A stretch of 64,000 nucleotides of DNA from Stenotrophomonas maltophilia (GCF_004920835.1 NZ_QFHO01000017.1:28165-92164); one strand, 5' to 3'. Positions 28,763 through 37,847 are shown, counted from the first letter of the stretch. Notes: generated by a model not told the origin, from the sequence alone. Numbers and translations are program-made.

Positions 28763-30124
28763 GTGGCAAGACATCGTTCAACCTCCTTCCCCGGCCCCGA
28801 TCTGCTGAGCATCGATCGGGATCATCTGCGCCCGCTGGCCGAGCGCATGCGCCCGCGCACCCTCGACGAGATGGTCGGGCAGAAGCGCCTGCTGGCGCCG
28901 GACAGCGCGCTGCGCCGCGCGGTCGAATCCGGTCGCGTGCATTCGATGATCCTGTGGGGGCCGCCGGGCTGCGGCAAGACCACGCTGGCACTGCTGCTGG
29001 CCGAATATTCCGACGCCGAATTCCGCGCCATCTCCGCCGTGCTGTCCGGCCTGCCGGAAGTGCGCCAGGTGCTGGCCGAGGCCGCGCAGCGTTTCGCTGA
29101 AGGTCGCCGCACGGTGCTGTTCGTGGACGAGGTGCATCGCTTCAACAAGGCGCAGCAGGATGCGTTCCTGCCGCACATCGAGCGCGGCACGATCCTGTTC
29201 GTCGGTGCCACCACCGAAAATCCGTCGTTCGAGCTGAACTCGGCGCTGCTGTCGCGCTGCCGCGTGCATGTGCTGGAGGGGGTTTCGCCCACCGACATTG
29301 TCGAGGCGCTGGAACGTGCGCTGGGTGATCGCGAACGCGGCCTGGGCGAGGAGGGCATCGAAGTCGCCCCCGAGCTTCTGCTGGAAATCGCGACCGCCGC
29401 CGATGGTGATGTGCGTCGTGCGCTGACCCTGCTGGAGATCGCCGCCGAACTGGCGGGTGGGGAGGGTGGCCGCATTACCCCGCAGACGCTGACCCAGGTG
29501 CTGGCCGATCGCACCCGCCGCTTCGACAAGGGTGGCGAGCAGTTCTACGACCAGATATCGGCGCTGCACAAGTCCGTGCGCAGCTCCAACCCTGATGCCG
29601 CGTTGTACTGGCTGACCCGCATGCTTGATGGCGGCTGCGATCCGTCTTACCTGGCGCGCCGGCTGACCCGCATGGCGATCGAGGATATCGGTCTGGCTGA
29701 TCCGCGCGCGCAGAGCATGGCGCTGGAAGCCTGGGACATCTACGAGCGCCTGGGCAGCCCGGAAGGCGAGCTGGCGTTTGCCCAGCTGGTGCTCTATCTG
29801 GCCAGCACCGCCAAGTCGAATGCTGGCTATGCCGCCTTCAACCAGGCCAAGGCCGATGTGCGCGAGAGCGGCACCGAAGAAGTGCCGCTGCACCTGCGCA
29901 ACGCGCCGACCAAGCTGATGAAGGAGCTGGGCTATGGCGCCGAGTACCAGTATGACCACGATGCCGAAGGCGGCATCGCACTGGACCAGACCGGCTTCCC
30001 GGATGCGATGGGCGAGCGGGTGTACTACAACCCGGTTCCGCGTGGCCTGGAAATCAAGCTGAAGGAAAAGCTGGACCGGCTGCGTGCCGAGCGCGAAGCG
30101 GCGCGGGCCGCGAAGGGCCGCTGA
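28763..30124 (+). CDS. rarA: Replication-associated recombination protein RarA
   Basis: 453 residues from a GTG (ARHRSTSFPG), which restores the usual N-terminal length before LAERMRPRTLDEMVGQ. Walker A GPPGCGKTT is at about 66-74, Walker B LFVDEVHRFNKAQQD at about 118, and sensor GATTENPSFELN follows. It is a clamp-loader-like AAA+ ATPase acting at stalled forks. The longer ATG at 28703 lies in a repeat and is rejected. Confidence 0.93.
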   Translation: MARHRSTSFPGPDLLSIDRDHLRPLAERMRPRTLDEMVGQKRLLAPDSALRRAVESGRVHSMILWGPPGCGKTTLALLLAEYSDAEFRAISAVLSGLPEVRQVLAEAAQRFAEGRRTVLFVDEVHRFNKAQQDAFLPHIERGTILFVGATTENPSFELNSALLSRCRVHVLEGVSPTDIVEALERALGDRERGLGEEGIEVAPELLLEIATAADGDVRRALTLLEIAAELAGGEGGRITPQTLTQVLADRTRRFDKGGEQFYDQISALHKSVRSSNPDAALYWLTRMLDGGCDPSYLARRLTRMAIEDIGLADPRAQSMALEAWDIYERLGSPEGELAFAQLVLYLASTAKSNAGYAAFNQAKADVRESGTEEVPLHLRNAPTKLMKELGYGAEYQYDHDAEGGIALDQTGFPDAMGERVYYNPVPRGLEIKLKEKLDRLRAEREAARAAKGR

Positions 30125-30199
30125 GCCGGCTCGACGCCACATTGTTCTGCGCGCCTGCATTTGGCACACTGCGCGGCCACTTTTTCAAGGATTGATGCC

Positions 30200-30571
30200 G
30201 TGCAGGAAATGATTCTGCCGTTGAAGCGTTACGCCCAGTTCGATGGTCGGGCCAACCGTCGCGAGTACTGGATGTTCCAGCTGTTCCTGTTGATCGTCTC
30301 AGCCGTGCTGATGGTGCCGCTCATCGCCGGATTGGTGATGCAGTCGGATGGCCTGGGTATCGCGTCGATCATCCTGTTTGTCGTGTTCTGGTTGGCTACC
30401 CTGCTGCCGGTCATCGCGGTCACCGTGCGCCGCCTGCATGACTGCAACCAGTCGGGCTGGATGTACCTGCTGGCCTTCATTCCGTTCGGCGGCCTGGTGA
30501 TCTTCGTGTTCGCGCTGCTGCCGGGTACGCCGCAGGAGAATGCATATGGTCCGGTACCTGCGGGCCCCTGA
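30200..30571 (+). CDS. DUF805 membrane protein
   Basis: 123 residues; a GTG start is preferred because AAGGA lies 9 bases ahead. An ATG three codons later is possible. Signature PLKRYAQFDGRANRREYW, then three membrane helices (about 25-48, 58-80 and 93-110) and RRLHDCNQSGW between the second and third. Function of the family unknown; inner membrane. Confidence 0.85.
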   Translation: MQEMILPLKRYAQFDGRANRREYWMFQLFLLIVSAVLMVPLIAGLVMQSDGLGIASIILFVVFWLATLLPVIAVTVRRLHDCNQSGWMYLLAFIPFGGLVIFVFALLPGTPQENAYGPVPAGP

Positions 30572-30580
30572 CATGGCATG

Positions 30581-30603
30581 AGTCGAGCACGGCTCGACTC
30601 TAC
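30581..30603. repeat. SMAG-like palindromic repeat
   Basis: AGTCGAGC and GCTCGACT around a 3-base loop, bordered by CTAC. It lies between the convergent DUF805 and OB-fold genes. Confidence 0.85.
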
Positions 30604-30615
30604 AGAGACAAAGAG

Positions 30616-30642
30616 AAGAAGCCGGCGTTCGCCGGCTTCGTC
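30616..30642 (-). terminator. Terminator of the OB-fold protein gene
   Basis: GAAGCCGGC and GCCGGCTTC around GTTC, followed on the minus strand by TTCTCTTT, two bases past the stop. Confidence 0.8.
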
Positions 30643-30643
30643 C

Positions 30644-31018
30644 TTACTTGACGGCGCAGTCGCCGAACGACAGATAGTCCGAGCCGGAGCTGAACTGCAG
30701 CGTGCAGCTGGCGGTGAAGGTGGCGCCTTCTTCCAGTGCGCTGAGCTTGGCGGCCTGCTGCGCATCGTCGGTGGTCAGCCGGGCCAGGACATTACCCTGG
30801 TCATCGCCGGCCTCGATCAGCGGCTCGCCCTGCAGGTTGCTGGAAACGCCCAGCGCGACGGCGGTGAAGGTCACCGTCTGGTTGAGTTCTTCCATGCTCA
30901 GCGTCGAATAGCCGGCCTCTTCATAGGCCTGGTAGAGCGTCGGCAGATCCTGCGCGGCATGGGCGGCCAGCGGTGCGAGCAGGCCGAGGGAGAGTGCGAT
31001 CAGGGTGGTGTGCTTCAA
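30644..31018 (-). CDS. Exported OB-fold (tRNA_anti-like) protein
   Basis: 124 residues with a proposed TTG start giving MKHTTLIALS, a clear signal peptide ending at HAA-QDL (about 22). Longer in-frame starts would add an Arg/His-rich stretch with no signal. The pattern YEEAGYSTLSMEELNQTVTF, then a strand-rich region and a final CxxxxCAVK-like end, resembles small periplasmic tRNA_anti-like OB-folds. Function unknown. Confidence 0.6.
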   Translation of the reverse strand: MKHTTLIALSLGLLAPLAAHAAQDLPTLYQAYEEAGYSTLSMEELNQTVTFTAVALGVSSNLQGEPLIEAGDDQGNVLARLTTDDAQQAAKLSALEEGATFTASCTLQFSSGSDYLSFGDCAVK

Positions 31019-31220
31019 GAGAGTCTCACGATCATGGGATCCAATCCCATGGCGGTCATGGCGCGGATGAGCGCGACCGGATCGACGGCAGACTGGCCGC
31101 CCTCCGTGGCCGCGCTGTAAGCGGGGCGATCCAATGCCCCGGTGACCAGCAAAATAGGGGAAATGCCGTGCCCAGCGCAACCGGGTCATCGCGCGCGTGA
31201 TACACAGCGTGACGTTCGAT

Positions 31221-31239
31221 CGATGTGATAATCATTCGC
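31221..31239 (+). promoter_or_regulatory. Probable Fur box of the iron/heme locus
   Basis: Contains the uninterrupted GATAATCATT core of the Fur consensus (12 of 19 positions match). It lies 60-80 bases upstream of the esterase start. Iron-Fur repression of the locus is inferred from this and from the gene content. Confidence 0.65.
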
Positions 31240-31300
31240 GTTTAAGGTAGACTGCGGTCCCTTGTGAACCGGCGGCCCTGGGCCGCTTCTGCCGCCGCTG

Positions 31301-32329
31301 ATGAAGCATTTCGTCCTGCCTTCGCGCCGTGGTCCGCTGGCCCGCGGACTGGCCGCCTTGATGATGGGTCTGCTCCTGGCCACCCCGTACGCCCACGCCC
31401 AGCAGCGCAATCCGCTGCAGAAGATCGGCCACACCGTGCTCGACGAGCCGGCGGCCAGCTATCGCTTCGAACATTTCGTGGTGGACAGCCCCGACCAGCA
31501 GCGCCGTTGGCGGGTGAATCTGGCGATTCCGGCCAAGGCCGGCAGGACGCCGTTGCCGGTGCTGTACGCGCTGGACGGCAATGCGGTGGCGATGGTGCTG
31601 GACCAGCCGCTGCTGGCCGAGCTGGCCGCGCGCAAGACGCCACCGGTACTGGTACTGATCGGCTACGACAACGACCTACGCATCGATTCCAAGGCGCGCA
31701 CACGCGACTACACCGCGTGGATCGATCGCGCAGACGACGAGAGCGGCAGCACCCAGGCGGTCGGCGGTGGCGCTGCGGCGTTCCTCGATGTGATCGAGCG
31801 CCGCATCAAGCCCGAAGTCGAGCGTCGCGCACGCATCGACGCGCAGCAGCAAGCGCTGTGGGGCCACTCACTTGGCGGGTTGTTCGTGCTCAATGCGCTG
31901 TACACCCGTCCCGCCTCCTTCCAGTCCTACCTGGCGGCCAGTCCGTCGCTATGGTGGAGCCAGGGTGCGGCACTGGGTGATCCGGAACAGCAGTTCGTGC
32001 AGAACGCGCATGGCCAGCCGGCGAAGCTCTGGCTGATGCTGGGTGGCGCCGAGCGCGTCGGTGATCGTGGCAAGCGCGACATGAACAATCCGCGCGTGGT
32101 CGCGCACCTGCGCCGTATCGGTGGGGCCACCCCGGATGCTGCCATGCAGCTGTCCGAGCGCTTGGGCAAGGTGCCGGGCATGCGCGTGCAGTACCGCGAG
32201 TTCCCCGGCCTCGGCCATGGTCCGATGCTGCCCGCGTCGTTCCACGCTGCGCTGCATGAACTGTATGGCGTGTCCGACCGCAGTGCCGGTGACGGCGCGC
32301 CCAACGGCGGTGACAACGCCGCCGAATGA
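31301..32329 (+). CDS. Exported alpha/beta hydrolase (IroE/Fes-like esterase)
   Basis: 342 residues with a signal peptide to about AHA-QQR (residue 34). The serine-esterase nucleophile is in GHSLGG (about 188-193), LYALDGN is at about 88, and a late FPGLGHG supplies the His. It resembles the esterase D/IroE group that trims ferric siderophores in the periplasm. Fur box upstream and transporter downstream support a role in iron release. The true substrate is inferred. Confidence 0.78.
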   Translation: MKHFVLPSRRGPLARGLAALMMGLLLATPYAHAQQRNPLQKIGHTVLDEPAASYRFEHFVVDSPDQQRRWRVNLAIPAKAGRTPLPVLYALDGNAVAMVLDQPLLAELAARKTPPVLVLIGYDNDLRIDSKARTRDYTAWIDRADDESGSTQAVGGGAAAFLDVIERRIKPEVERRARIDAQQQALWGHSLGGLFVLNALYTRPASFQSYLAASPSLWWSQGAALGDPEQQFVQNAHGQPAKLWLMLGGAERVGDRGKRDMNNPRVVAHLRRIGGATPDAAMQLSERLGKVPGMRVQYREFPGLGHGPMLPASFHAALHELYGVSDRSAGDGAPNGGDNAAE

Positions 32330-32451
32330 ATCCCTTCGCATGCCAAGGCATGCGACCCCACTACCCAGGCGAGGCTGCCGATGTGCAGCGGCCCAGGCAA
32401 CCGATGAATCCCGCGTCACGTGGCGCGGCCTACGTGTGCAAGGAGCCTTCC

Positions 32452-33828
32452 ATGTCGTTCCGTCCGTCTTTCCGTCTTACCTCTCTCGCCGCTGGCCTGT
32501 TGCTGGCCGTGACCGCCACCGCACAGCCGGTGTTCGATCAGCCGGCCAACGCCACCTTCAAGGGCGAGGTTGTCTCGCGCGGTGAGAACGTGGTTCCCGG
32601 CAGCACTGCCGACGTGGTGGGTCGCGGTTTCGTGCCGGGCCAGAAAGTCAGCCTGCTGCGTGGCGACAGCGTGCTGAACACGCAGCCGCTGGTGGTCGAT
32701 GCTGATGGCAACTTCAAGACCCAGCTGAGCATTCCGGCCGACGCCGTGCCGGGCACCCATCCTGTGGTGGTGCGCGCCAGCCAGCCGGCTGCAGCCACCG
32801 TGCTGAAGCTGCGCGTCTCGCCGCAGTTGCCGCTGTCCGGCCAGGCGCAGTTCTCCACCCAGTCCAACAAGCTGGTGCCGGGCCTGTACCAGTCCGCCTA
32901 CAGCGCCGCCAGCAACGCGGTGTTTGTGACCTCGGCCGTGGGCCGCCCGCCGGTGACCCAGTCGCAGCTGCTGAAGCTGGACCCGAAGTCGCTGAAGGTG
33001 ACCAAGGCGATCACCCCGGCGCAGGTGCCGGGCAGCACCAATGGCGCGGTCTACGCGGTCTACGGTGTCGGCGTGGATGACACCAACGGCAATGTCTGGG
33101 TCACCAACACCCGCCAGAACTCCATCGCGGTCTACCGCCAGAAGGACCTGTCGCTGGTCCACCAGTTCCCGGTCGATGCCGTGCCGCATGCGCGCGACGT
33201 GGTGGTTGATGGCACCCACGGCAAGGTGTTTGCCTCGGCCACAGGTGAGGACCACCTGTCGGTGTTCGACGCCAAGACCCTCAAGGAGCTGCCGGCGGTG
33301 ACGCTGGAGTCCGGCGTGGACGAAGGCAAGTTCACCCCGATGAGCCTGGTGCTGGACGAGAAGGGCGGCAAGCTGTTCACCGTCAGCATCGGCACCCCGG
33401 AAGCGGCAGTGATCGACGTGGCCAGCGGCAAGGTCGAGAAGGTCATCGACCTGGGCAATTCGATCAGCGCCTCGGGCGTGGCCTTCGACGCAGCGCGCAA
33501 CCGCCTGTACGTGGCCTCGCAGGGCACTGACAACCTGCTGATCGTCGATGTGGCCGCCGGCAAGGTGCTGCATGACGTGCCGGTCGGCGCCGGTGCGCTG
33601 AACGTCGCCTTCGATGATGTCTCCGGCCTGGCCTACGTCAGCAACCGTGGCGCTGGCACGGTCACCGTGGTGAACGGTGACGGCAAGGTGGTCGCCAACC
33701 TTGATGGCGGTACGCTGCCGAACCACGTCCGTGCCGATGGCAAGGGCAACGTGTTCGCGGTGAACAAGTCGCGTGGCGCCGAAGACCCGAAGGGTGACCG
33801 CATCACCCGCATCACCCCGAAGCAGTAA
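32452..33828 (+). CDS. Exported YncE-like beta-propeller protein
   Basis: 458 residues from MSFRPSFRLT with AAGGAG 7 bases ahead. The signal peptide ends at ATA-QPV (about 25). An Ig-like domain spans about 30-125. A seven-bladed propeller follows, with repeats of the type HARDVVVDGTHGKVFAS, ASGVAFDAARNRLYVAS and ALNVAFDDVSGLAYVSN. E. coli YncE is iron-regulated and lies next to a TonB receptor gene. Here it sits in a heme-type transport operon. A direct role in binding substrate or DNA is unproven. Confidence 0.82.
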   Translation: MSFRPSFRLTSLAAGLLLAVTATAQPVFDQPANATFKGEVVSRGENVVPGSTADVVGRGFVPGQKVSLLRGDSVLNTQPLVVDADGNFKTQLSIPADAVPGTHPVVVRASQPAAATVLKLRVSPQLPLSGQAQFSTQSNKLVPGLYQSAYSAASNAVFVTSAVGRPPVTQSQLLKLDPKSLKVTKAITPAQVPGSTNGAVYAVYGVGVDDTNGNVWVTNTRQNSIAVYRQKDLSLVHQFPVDAVPHARDVVVDGTHGKVFASATGEDHLSVFDAKTLKELPAVTLESGVDEGKFTPMSLVLDEKGGKLFTVSIGTPEAAVIDVASGKVEKVIDLGNSISASGVAFDAARNRLYVASQGTDNLLIVDVAAGKVLHDVPVGAGALNVAFDDVSGLAYVSNRGAGTVTVVNGDGKVVANLDGGTLPNHVRADGKGNVFAVNKSRGAEDPKGDRITRITPKQ

Positions 33829-33879
33829 GTCACACGGCAGGGCGGCGTGCGCGTCGCCCTGCCAGCAAGGAGAACGAGC

Positions 33880-34926
33880 ATGAACATCGCGTCCCGTCTG
33901 CGCCTGTGTGCGCTTCCGTTGGCTGTCTCGCTGGCACTGGCTGCCTGTGGCGGTTCATCTACGCCCTCGGACAGCGGCAAGCCGGTTGAGCCCGCCGCCG
34001 CAACCGCGCCTGGCGAAGTTGCGTTGCCGGCTGGCTGGCAGCGCGTGGCCGGCACCGATATGCCGGTCGTGCGCGACCAGAAGGCTGTGCTGCCGGCCAA
34101 GGTGCATTCCGATGACGGCGCCGACGTCGAGGTGGCCGATACCAGCCGCATCATCGCCGGTGGTGACGACGTGATCGCGGTGATCGAGGCGCTGGGACTG
34201 GACAAGCAGGTGTTCGCCGCGCCGACCAATACCACCACCCAGGCTGGCCTGGCTGCCCCGCACCAGTTCCTGTTCAACCGCACCACTGGCGTGGAGGGCG
34301 TGCTGAGCCTGCAGGGCTCGCTGTTCCTCGGCAACAGCCTGCGTCGGCACACCGAGCTGGCGAAGAAGCTGCGTGAGGTGGGCGAACCGGCGGTGGTCAT
34401 CGACGATCTGCAGCCGGCGCCGGACAAGGTGCGCAAGGTCGCCGCCGCACTAGGGCTGGCCGAAGCAGGACAGGCACTTGCCACGCAGGTGCAGCGCCAG
34501 CTCGATGAGGCTGCAGCGATTGGCAAGGGCCTGGGCCATGCGCCACGACTGATCCATGTATCGGCCACCGGCGCCGGAGGCTCGCCGACTGTTGCGGGTG
34601 CCGACAGCGCATCGGCGCAGCTGATCGCACTGGCTGGCGGCATCAACATCGGCACCGAGGCGGGGGTGAAGAACTACTCGCAGCTGAGCAATGAAGGCGT
34701 GGTCGCGGCGGCACCGGAGGTGATCCTGGTGACCGAGCATGACCTGCAGCTGTTCGGTGGTGCCGAGGGCCTGTGGAAGGCGTACCCGACGCTGAAGCAG
34801 ACCCCGGCCGGGCAGGCCAATCGGGTCTGGGTGATGCCGGATGTGCAGCTGAAGTACACCAGTGTCGGTTCCGGTGCTGGCGCGCTGGCGCTGGCCAAGG
34901 CGCTGGCGGCGTTGCCGAAGGCATGA
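33880..34926 (+). CDS. hmuT: Heme-type ABC transporter substrate-binding lipoprotein
   Basis: 348 residues from MNIASRLRLC. The lipobox LAAC places the acylated Cys at residue 23. The Peripla_BP_2 fold is seen in SRIIAGGDDVIAVIEALG, GVEGVLSLQGSLFLG and VVAAAPEVILV. Closest in pattern to HmuT/BhuT heme binders, though cobalamin or siderophore binding is possible. The stop overlaps the permease ATG (ATGA). Confidence 0.8.
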   Translation: MNIASRLRLCALPLAVSLALAACGGSSTPSDSGKPVEPAAATAPGEVALPAGWQRVAGTDMPVVRDQKAVLPAKVHSDDGADVEVADTSRIIAGGDDVIAVIEALGLDKQVFAAPTNTTTQAGLAAPHQFLFNRTTGVEGVLSLQGSLFLGNSLRRHTELAKKLREVGEPAVVIDDLQPAPDKVRKVAAALGLAEAGQALATQVQRQLDEAAAIGKGLGHAPRLIHVSATGAGGSPTVAGADSASAQLIALAGGINIGTEAGVKNYSQLSNEGVVAAAPEVILVTEHDLQLFGGAEGLWKAYPTLKQTPAGQANRVWVMPDVQLKYTSVGSGAGALALAKALAALPKA

Positions 34927-35966
34927 GTCCGGCGGATCGGCGCCGCCGTCGCGGGCGGACGATGTTGCTGGTGGCGTTGCTGGCACTGCTGGGAGCGGTG
35001 CTGGCCTCGTTCGCCGTGGGCCCGCTGCGGTTGCCGCCGCTGGAAGTGATGCAGGCGCTGGCGGTGAAGCTGGGCCTGCTCGATCCGCAGGCGGTCAGCA
35101 GCCGCGACCTCGCCGTGGTCTGGCAGTTGCGTATTCCGCGTGCCCTGTTGGGCGCGATGGTCGGCGCGTCGCTGGCGATGGCCGGTGCCAGCCTGCAGGG
35201 CCTGTTCGGCAACCCGCTGGCCGACCCTGGCATTGTCGGTGTCAGCCAGGGCGCTGCGCTGGGTGCGGTGGCCGCCATCGTACTCGGCGCTGCCGGTGCG
35301 GCCGGCTGGCTGGTGCCGGTGGCCGCGTTCGCTGGCGGCGCACTGGCAATCGGCCTGACCTACGCATTGGCCCGGCCCGGCAAGGGCACGGGCAACGCCA
35401 CGCTGCTGCTGGTCGGTATCGCGATGGCCGCGTTCTGCTCGGCACTGATCGGTTTCCTCACGTACATCGCCAGCGAAAGCGAGCTGCAGTCGCTGGTGTT
35501 CTGGCAGATGGGCTCGCTGGCGCGCGCCAACTGGGCCGATGTGGCGGCCGTGGTGCCGTTGTTCGCCATCGGTGTGTTCGCGCTGCAGCGATTGGCCACG
35601 CCGCTGGACATGCTGGCGCTGGGTGAGCGCCAGGCGCAGCACCTCGGGCTGGATGTCACCCGCACGCGGCGTCGCCTGGTGGCGTTCAGTGCGCTGCTGG
35701 TGGGGGCTGCGGTGGCGTTTGCCGGTTCGATCAGTTTCGTTGGCCTGGTGGTGCCGCACGTGGCGCGCCTGCTGGTCGGCCCGGGTCATCGCTGGTTGCT
35801 GCCGTTGTCCGGCCTGCTCGGTGCGCTGCTGATCGTGGTGGCCGACACCGCGGCTCGCACGCTGGATCCGCCGGCGGAGATTCCTCTGGGCCTGTTCTCG
35901 GCTGCACTGGGTGCACCGTTCTTCCTCTGGCTGGTGCTGCAGCAGCGCCGCAAGGCCGCGCCATGA
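34923..35966 (+). CDS. hmuU: FecCD-family ABC transporter permease (HmuU-like)
   Basis: 347 residues with about nine to ten membrane helices. Hallmarks are LRIPRALLGAMVGASLAMAG, GLFGNPLADPGIVGVS, FWQMGSL and GSISFVGLVVPHVARL. It forms the inner-membrane channel with the neighbouring ATPase. Coupled translation is indicated by 4-base overlaps on both sides. Confidence 0.92.
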   Translation: MSPADRRRRRGRTMLLVALLALLGAVLASFAVGPLRLPPLEVMQALAVKLGLLDPQAVSSRDLAVVWQLRIPRALLGAMVGASLAMAGASLQGLFGNPLADPGIVGVSQGAALGAVAAIVLGAAGAAGWLVPVAAFAGGALAIGLTYALARPGKGTGNATLLLVGIAMAAFCSALIGFLTYIASESELQSLVFWQMGSLARANWADVAAVVPLFAIGVFALQRLATPLDMLALGERQAQHLGLDVTRTRRRLVAFSALLVGAAVAFAGSISFVGLVVPHVARLLVGPGHRWLLPLSGLLGALLIVVADTAARTLDPPAEIPLGLFSAALGAPFFLWLVLQQRRKAAP

Positions 35967-36724
35967 GCGTGTTGTTGAAACTGCACGAGGTGGTGGTGCG
36001 TCGCCAGCAGCGCGAGATCCTGCACGGCATCTCGCTGGCGTTCGAACCGGGTACGGTGACCGCGCTGGTCGGCCCGAACGGCGCGGGCAAGTCCACATTG
36101 CTGGCTGTGGCGGCCGGTGACCTGCGTGCCGACGCTGGCGAAGTAAGCCTGCTCGGCAAGCCGTTGGCCGGTTACAAGGCCGGGCCACTGGCGCGCGAGC
36201 GTGCGGTGATGCCGCAGGAGCATGGCGTGCGCTTTGCCTTCAGCGTGGAGGAGGTGGTAGCGATGGGGCGCTTGCCGCACCCGCCCGACCCTGTAGTGGA
36301 TGATGCGCAGGTGGAAGCCGCGATCGATGCCGCGGAACTGCAGGCGCTGCGCCTGCGTGAGGTGCAGCAGCTGTCGGGCGGTGAATCGGCACGGACCACG
36401 TTCGCGCGCGTGCTGGCACAGGACACGCCGTTGCTGCTGCTCGATGAGCCGACTGCAGCGCTGGACCTGCGCCACCAGGAGCGCACCCTGCGCAGCGTGC
36501 GCGCCTGCGCCGAGGGCGGAGCGTGCGTAATCGTGGTGCTGCACGATCTGAATCTTGCCGCCGGCTATGCTGACCGCATCGTGCTGCTGGAGCAGGGCAG
36601 GGTAGCGGCCGATGGCACGCCGTTGCAGGTGCTCACCGAAGACAACCTGCAGCGGGTTTACCAGCAGGATGTGGTGGTGCTGGAGCATCCGCGGCGCGGA
36701 GTGCCGTTGGTCGTGGTGACCTGA
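35963..36724 (+). CDS. hmuV: Heme-type ABC transporter ATP-binding protein
   Basis: 253 residues. Walker A GPNGAGKST (37-45), Q-loop in MPQEH, signature LSGGE (137-141), Walker B LLLLDEP (157-163) and switch HDLNLA. The pattern is HmuV-like. It overlaps hmuU by four bases and ends the five-gene cluster that starts with the Fur-box esterase. Confidence 0.92.
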   Translation: MSVLLKLHEVVVRRQQREILHGISLAFEPGTVTALVGPNGAGKSTLLAVAAGDLRADAGEVSLLGKPLAGYKAGPLARERAVMPQEHGVRFAFSVEEVVAMGRLPHPPDPVVDDAQVEAAIDAAELQALRLREVQQLSGGESARTTFARVLAQDTPLLLLDEPTAALDLRHQERTLRSVRACAEGGACVIVVLHDLNLAAGYADRIVLLEQGRVAADGTPLQVLTEDNLQRVYQQDVVVLEHPRRGVPLVVVT

Positions 36725-36788
36725 GCATCAAACTGCTCTGCCAGGCGACGTATCATGTGCGGTTCGTTCTCTTCAAAGGACTGATGCA

Positions 36789-37538
36789 ATGATCCGTACT
36801 GTTTCACATGGCGTGCTGCTCTCGGCAATGGTCGCCTCCGTATGCGCCGTCAGCACCGCGTCCGCATCCTCGGTCTCCCTGATGAAGGCCGCCGAGCAGG
36901 CCTCGCGGATCGAGAGCCGGTATTCCACCGGCGGGAGCGCTCCGGTGGTTCCGGTGACGACCCGCTATTTCGCCAATGATGAAGTGCTCATCAGCTGGGA
37001 TGACCAGCAGGTGCTGATGTTGTGCAGGGAGGCGGTGTACCTGCAGATTCCTGCCGGCAAGGCAGGTAACGTTGCGCTGGCCACCGAACAGCGGCAGATG
37101 ATTGCCTACCAGGCGCTGATGTCGGGAATGGGTTCGCTTGCGACCGTGGCCGAAGCGGCAGGTGATTCCGTAGTGGTGGCAGACGACGGTAGCGAGACCC
37201 GTCGCGCAGGTGAGAGCAGCTGGGCCTATGGGGTGGAACGCCATGACGTCACTACCCAGCGCATGGCCGATGGCGCGCTGCGGATCCGGGCGCGCAAGAC
37301 CGAGACCGTGAACAAGGCCAAGCCTGCGGAGCCAGACGACATGTTCAGTACCGAAGACGACCAGGCTGCAAGATTGTCGGAGCTGGCGCCGGTCGGCAGC
37401 TGGACCGAGGTGGTGGTCCATGGCGGCCCGCGCCAGGCGCAGGTGGATCCGGCGATGTCGTTGAAGGGATGGATCTCGATGGGGGACGACCAGGCTGCGA
37501 CCGTGGCTGAGGCCCGCAAGCTGCATGAGTGCAAGTAA
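36789..37538 (+). CDS. Exported hypothetical protein
   Basis: 249 residues with AAGGA upstream. The signal peptide ends near ASA-SSV (about 27). The rest is hydrophilic with no recognised domain. Two Cys (about 79 and 248) could pair. The stop is followed within 10 bases by a large inverted repeat that may terminate transcription. No link to the heme genes is evident beyond position. Confidence 0.65.
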   Translation: MIRTVSHGVLLSAMVASVCAVSTASASSVSLMKAAEQASRIESRYSTGGSAPVVPVTTRYFANDEVLISWDDQQVLMLCREAVYLQIPAGKAGNVALATEQRQMIAYQALMSGMGSLATVAEAAGDSVVVADDGSETRRAGESSWAYGVERHDVTTQRMADGALRIRARKTETVNKAKPAEPDDMFSTEDDQAARLSELAPVGSWTEVVVHGGPRQAQVDPAMSLKGWISMGDDQAATVAEARKLHECK

Positions 37539-37547
37539 GGCAGGGTA

Positions 37548-37587
37548 GGGGTCAGAGCCCTTTGCTGTGGCAAAGGGATCTGACCCC
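37548..37587 (+). repeat. GGGGTC-type inverted repeat, copy 2
   Basis: Arms GGGGTCAGAGCCCTTT and AAAGGGATCTGACCCC around 8 bases, followed by TTTC. It is nearly identical to 8573-8613 and probably doubles as a terminator for the preceding gene. Confidence 0.8.
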
Positions 37588-37632
37588 TTTCATTGTCGGC
37601 CTCATCGTTCCATTTATGTGCTCAATATTCAC

Positions 37633-37660
37633 TTGCGCGCCAGATTGGCAGGTCTAGAAT
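37633..37660 (+). promoter_or_regulatory. Promoter of the EF-G-paralogue leader
   Basis: TTGCGC (37633-37638), 16-base spacer, TAGAAT (37655-37660). The first upstream ORF starts 8 bases after the minus-10, so its mRNA would be leaderless. Confidence 0.6.
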
Positions 37661-37667
37661 GCGCCCC

Positions 37668-37757
37668 ATGAACCGGATGCCGCTCCTGAAGTTTTTCACC
37701 CTGACCCGCGCAAGCGCGGAACGGGCGTATCTGCCTGGAGCCCCACGAGGCCGTTGA
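37668..37757 (+). CDS. Leader ORF 1 of the EF-G-paralogue transcript (29 aa)
   Basis: Starts MNRMPLLKFF and ends LPGAPRGR before TGA. No ribosome site; the ATG coincides with the predicted transcription start. A 6-bp hairpin (GGCCGT/ACGGCC, 37749-37764) has the stop codon in its loop. A terminator follows 24 bases later. I infer a regulatory peptide whose translation state controls read-through. The Arg-Gly-Arg end resembles the basic +x+ motif at which macrolide-bound ribosomes stall (established motif; relevance here untested). Confidence 0.5.
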   Translation: MNRMPLLKFFTLTRASAERAYLPGAPRGR

Positions 37758-37781
37758 GACGGCCATCGCTGGACCTTCGAC

Positions 37782-37812
37782 AGAGCGCCCTCCGGGGCGC
37801 TCTTTTCGTTTC
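37782..37812 (+). terminator. Attenuator terminator in the EF-G-paralogue leader
   Basis: Arms AGAGCGCCC and GGGCGCTCT around TCCG, then TTTCGTTT. It lies between leader ORF 1 and the structural gene, so transcription must pass it. The upstream GAGCCCC (37738-37744) can pair with the right arm (with one bulge) and would disrupt the terminator. Confidence 0.75.
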
Positions 37813-37847
37813 ACCCATCACCCGCTGTACCGCAAGGAGAACGTGCC

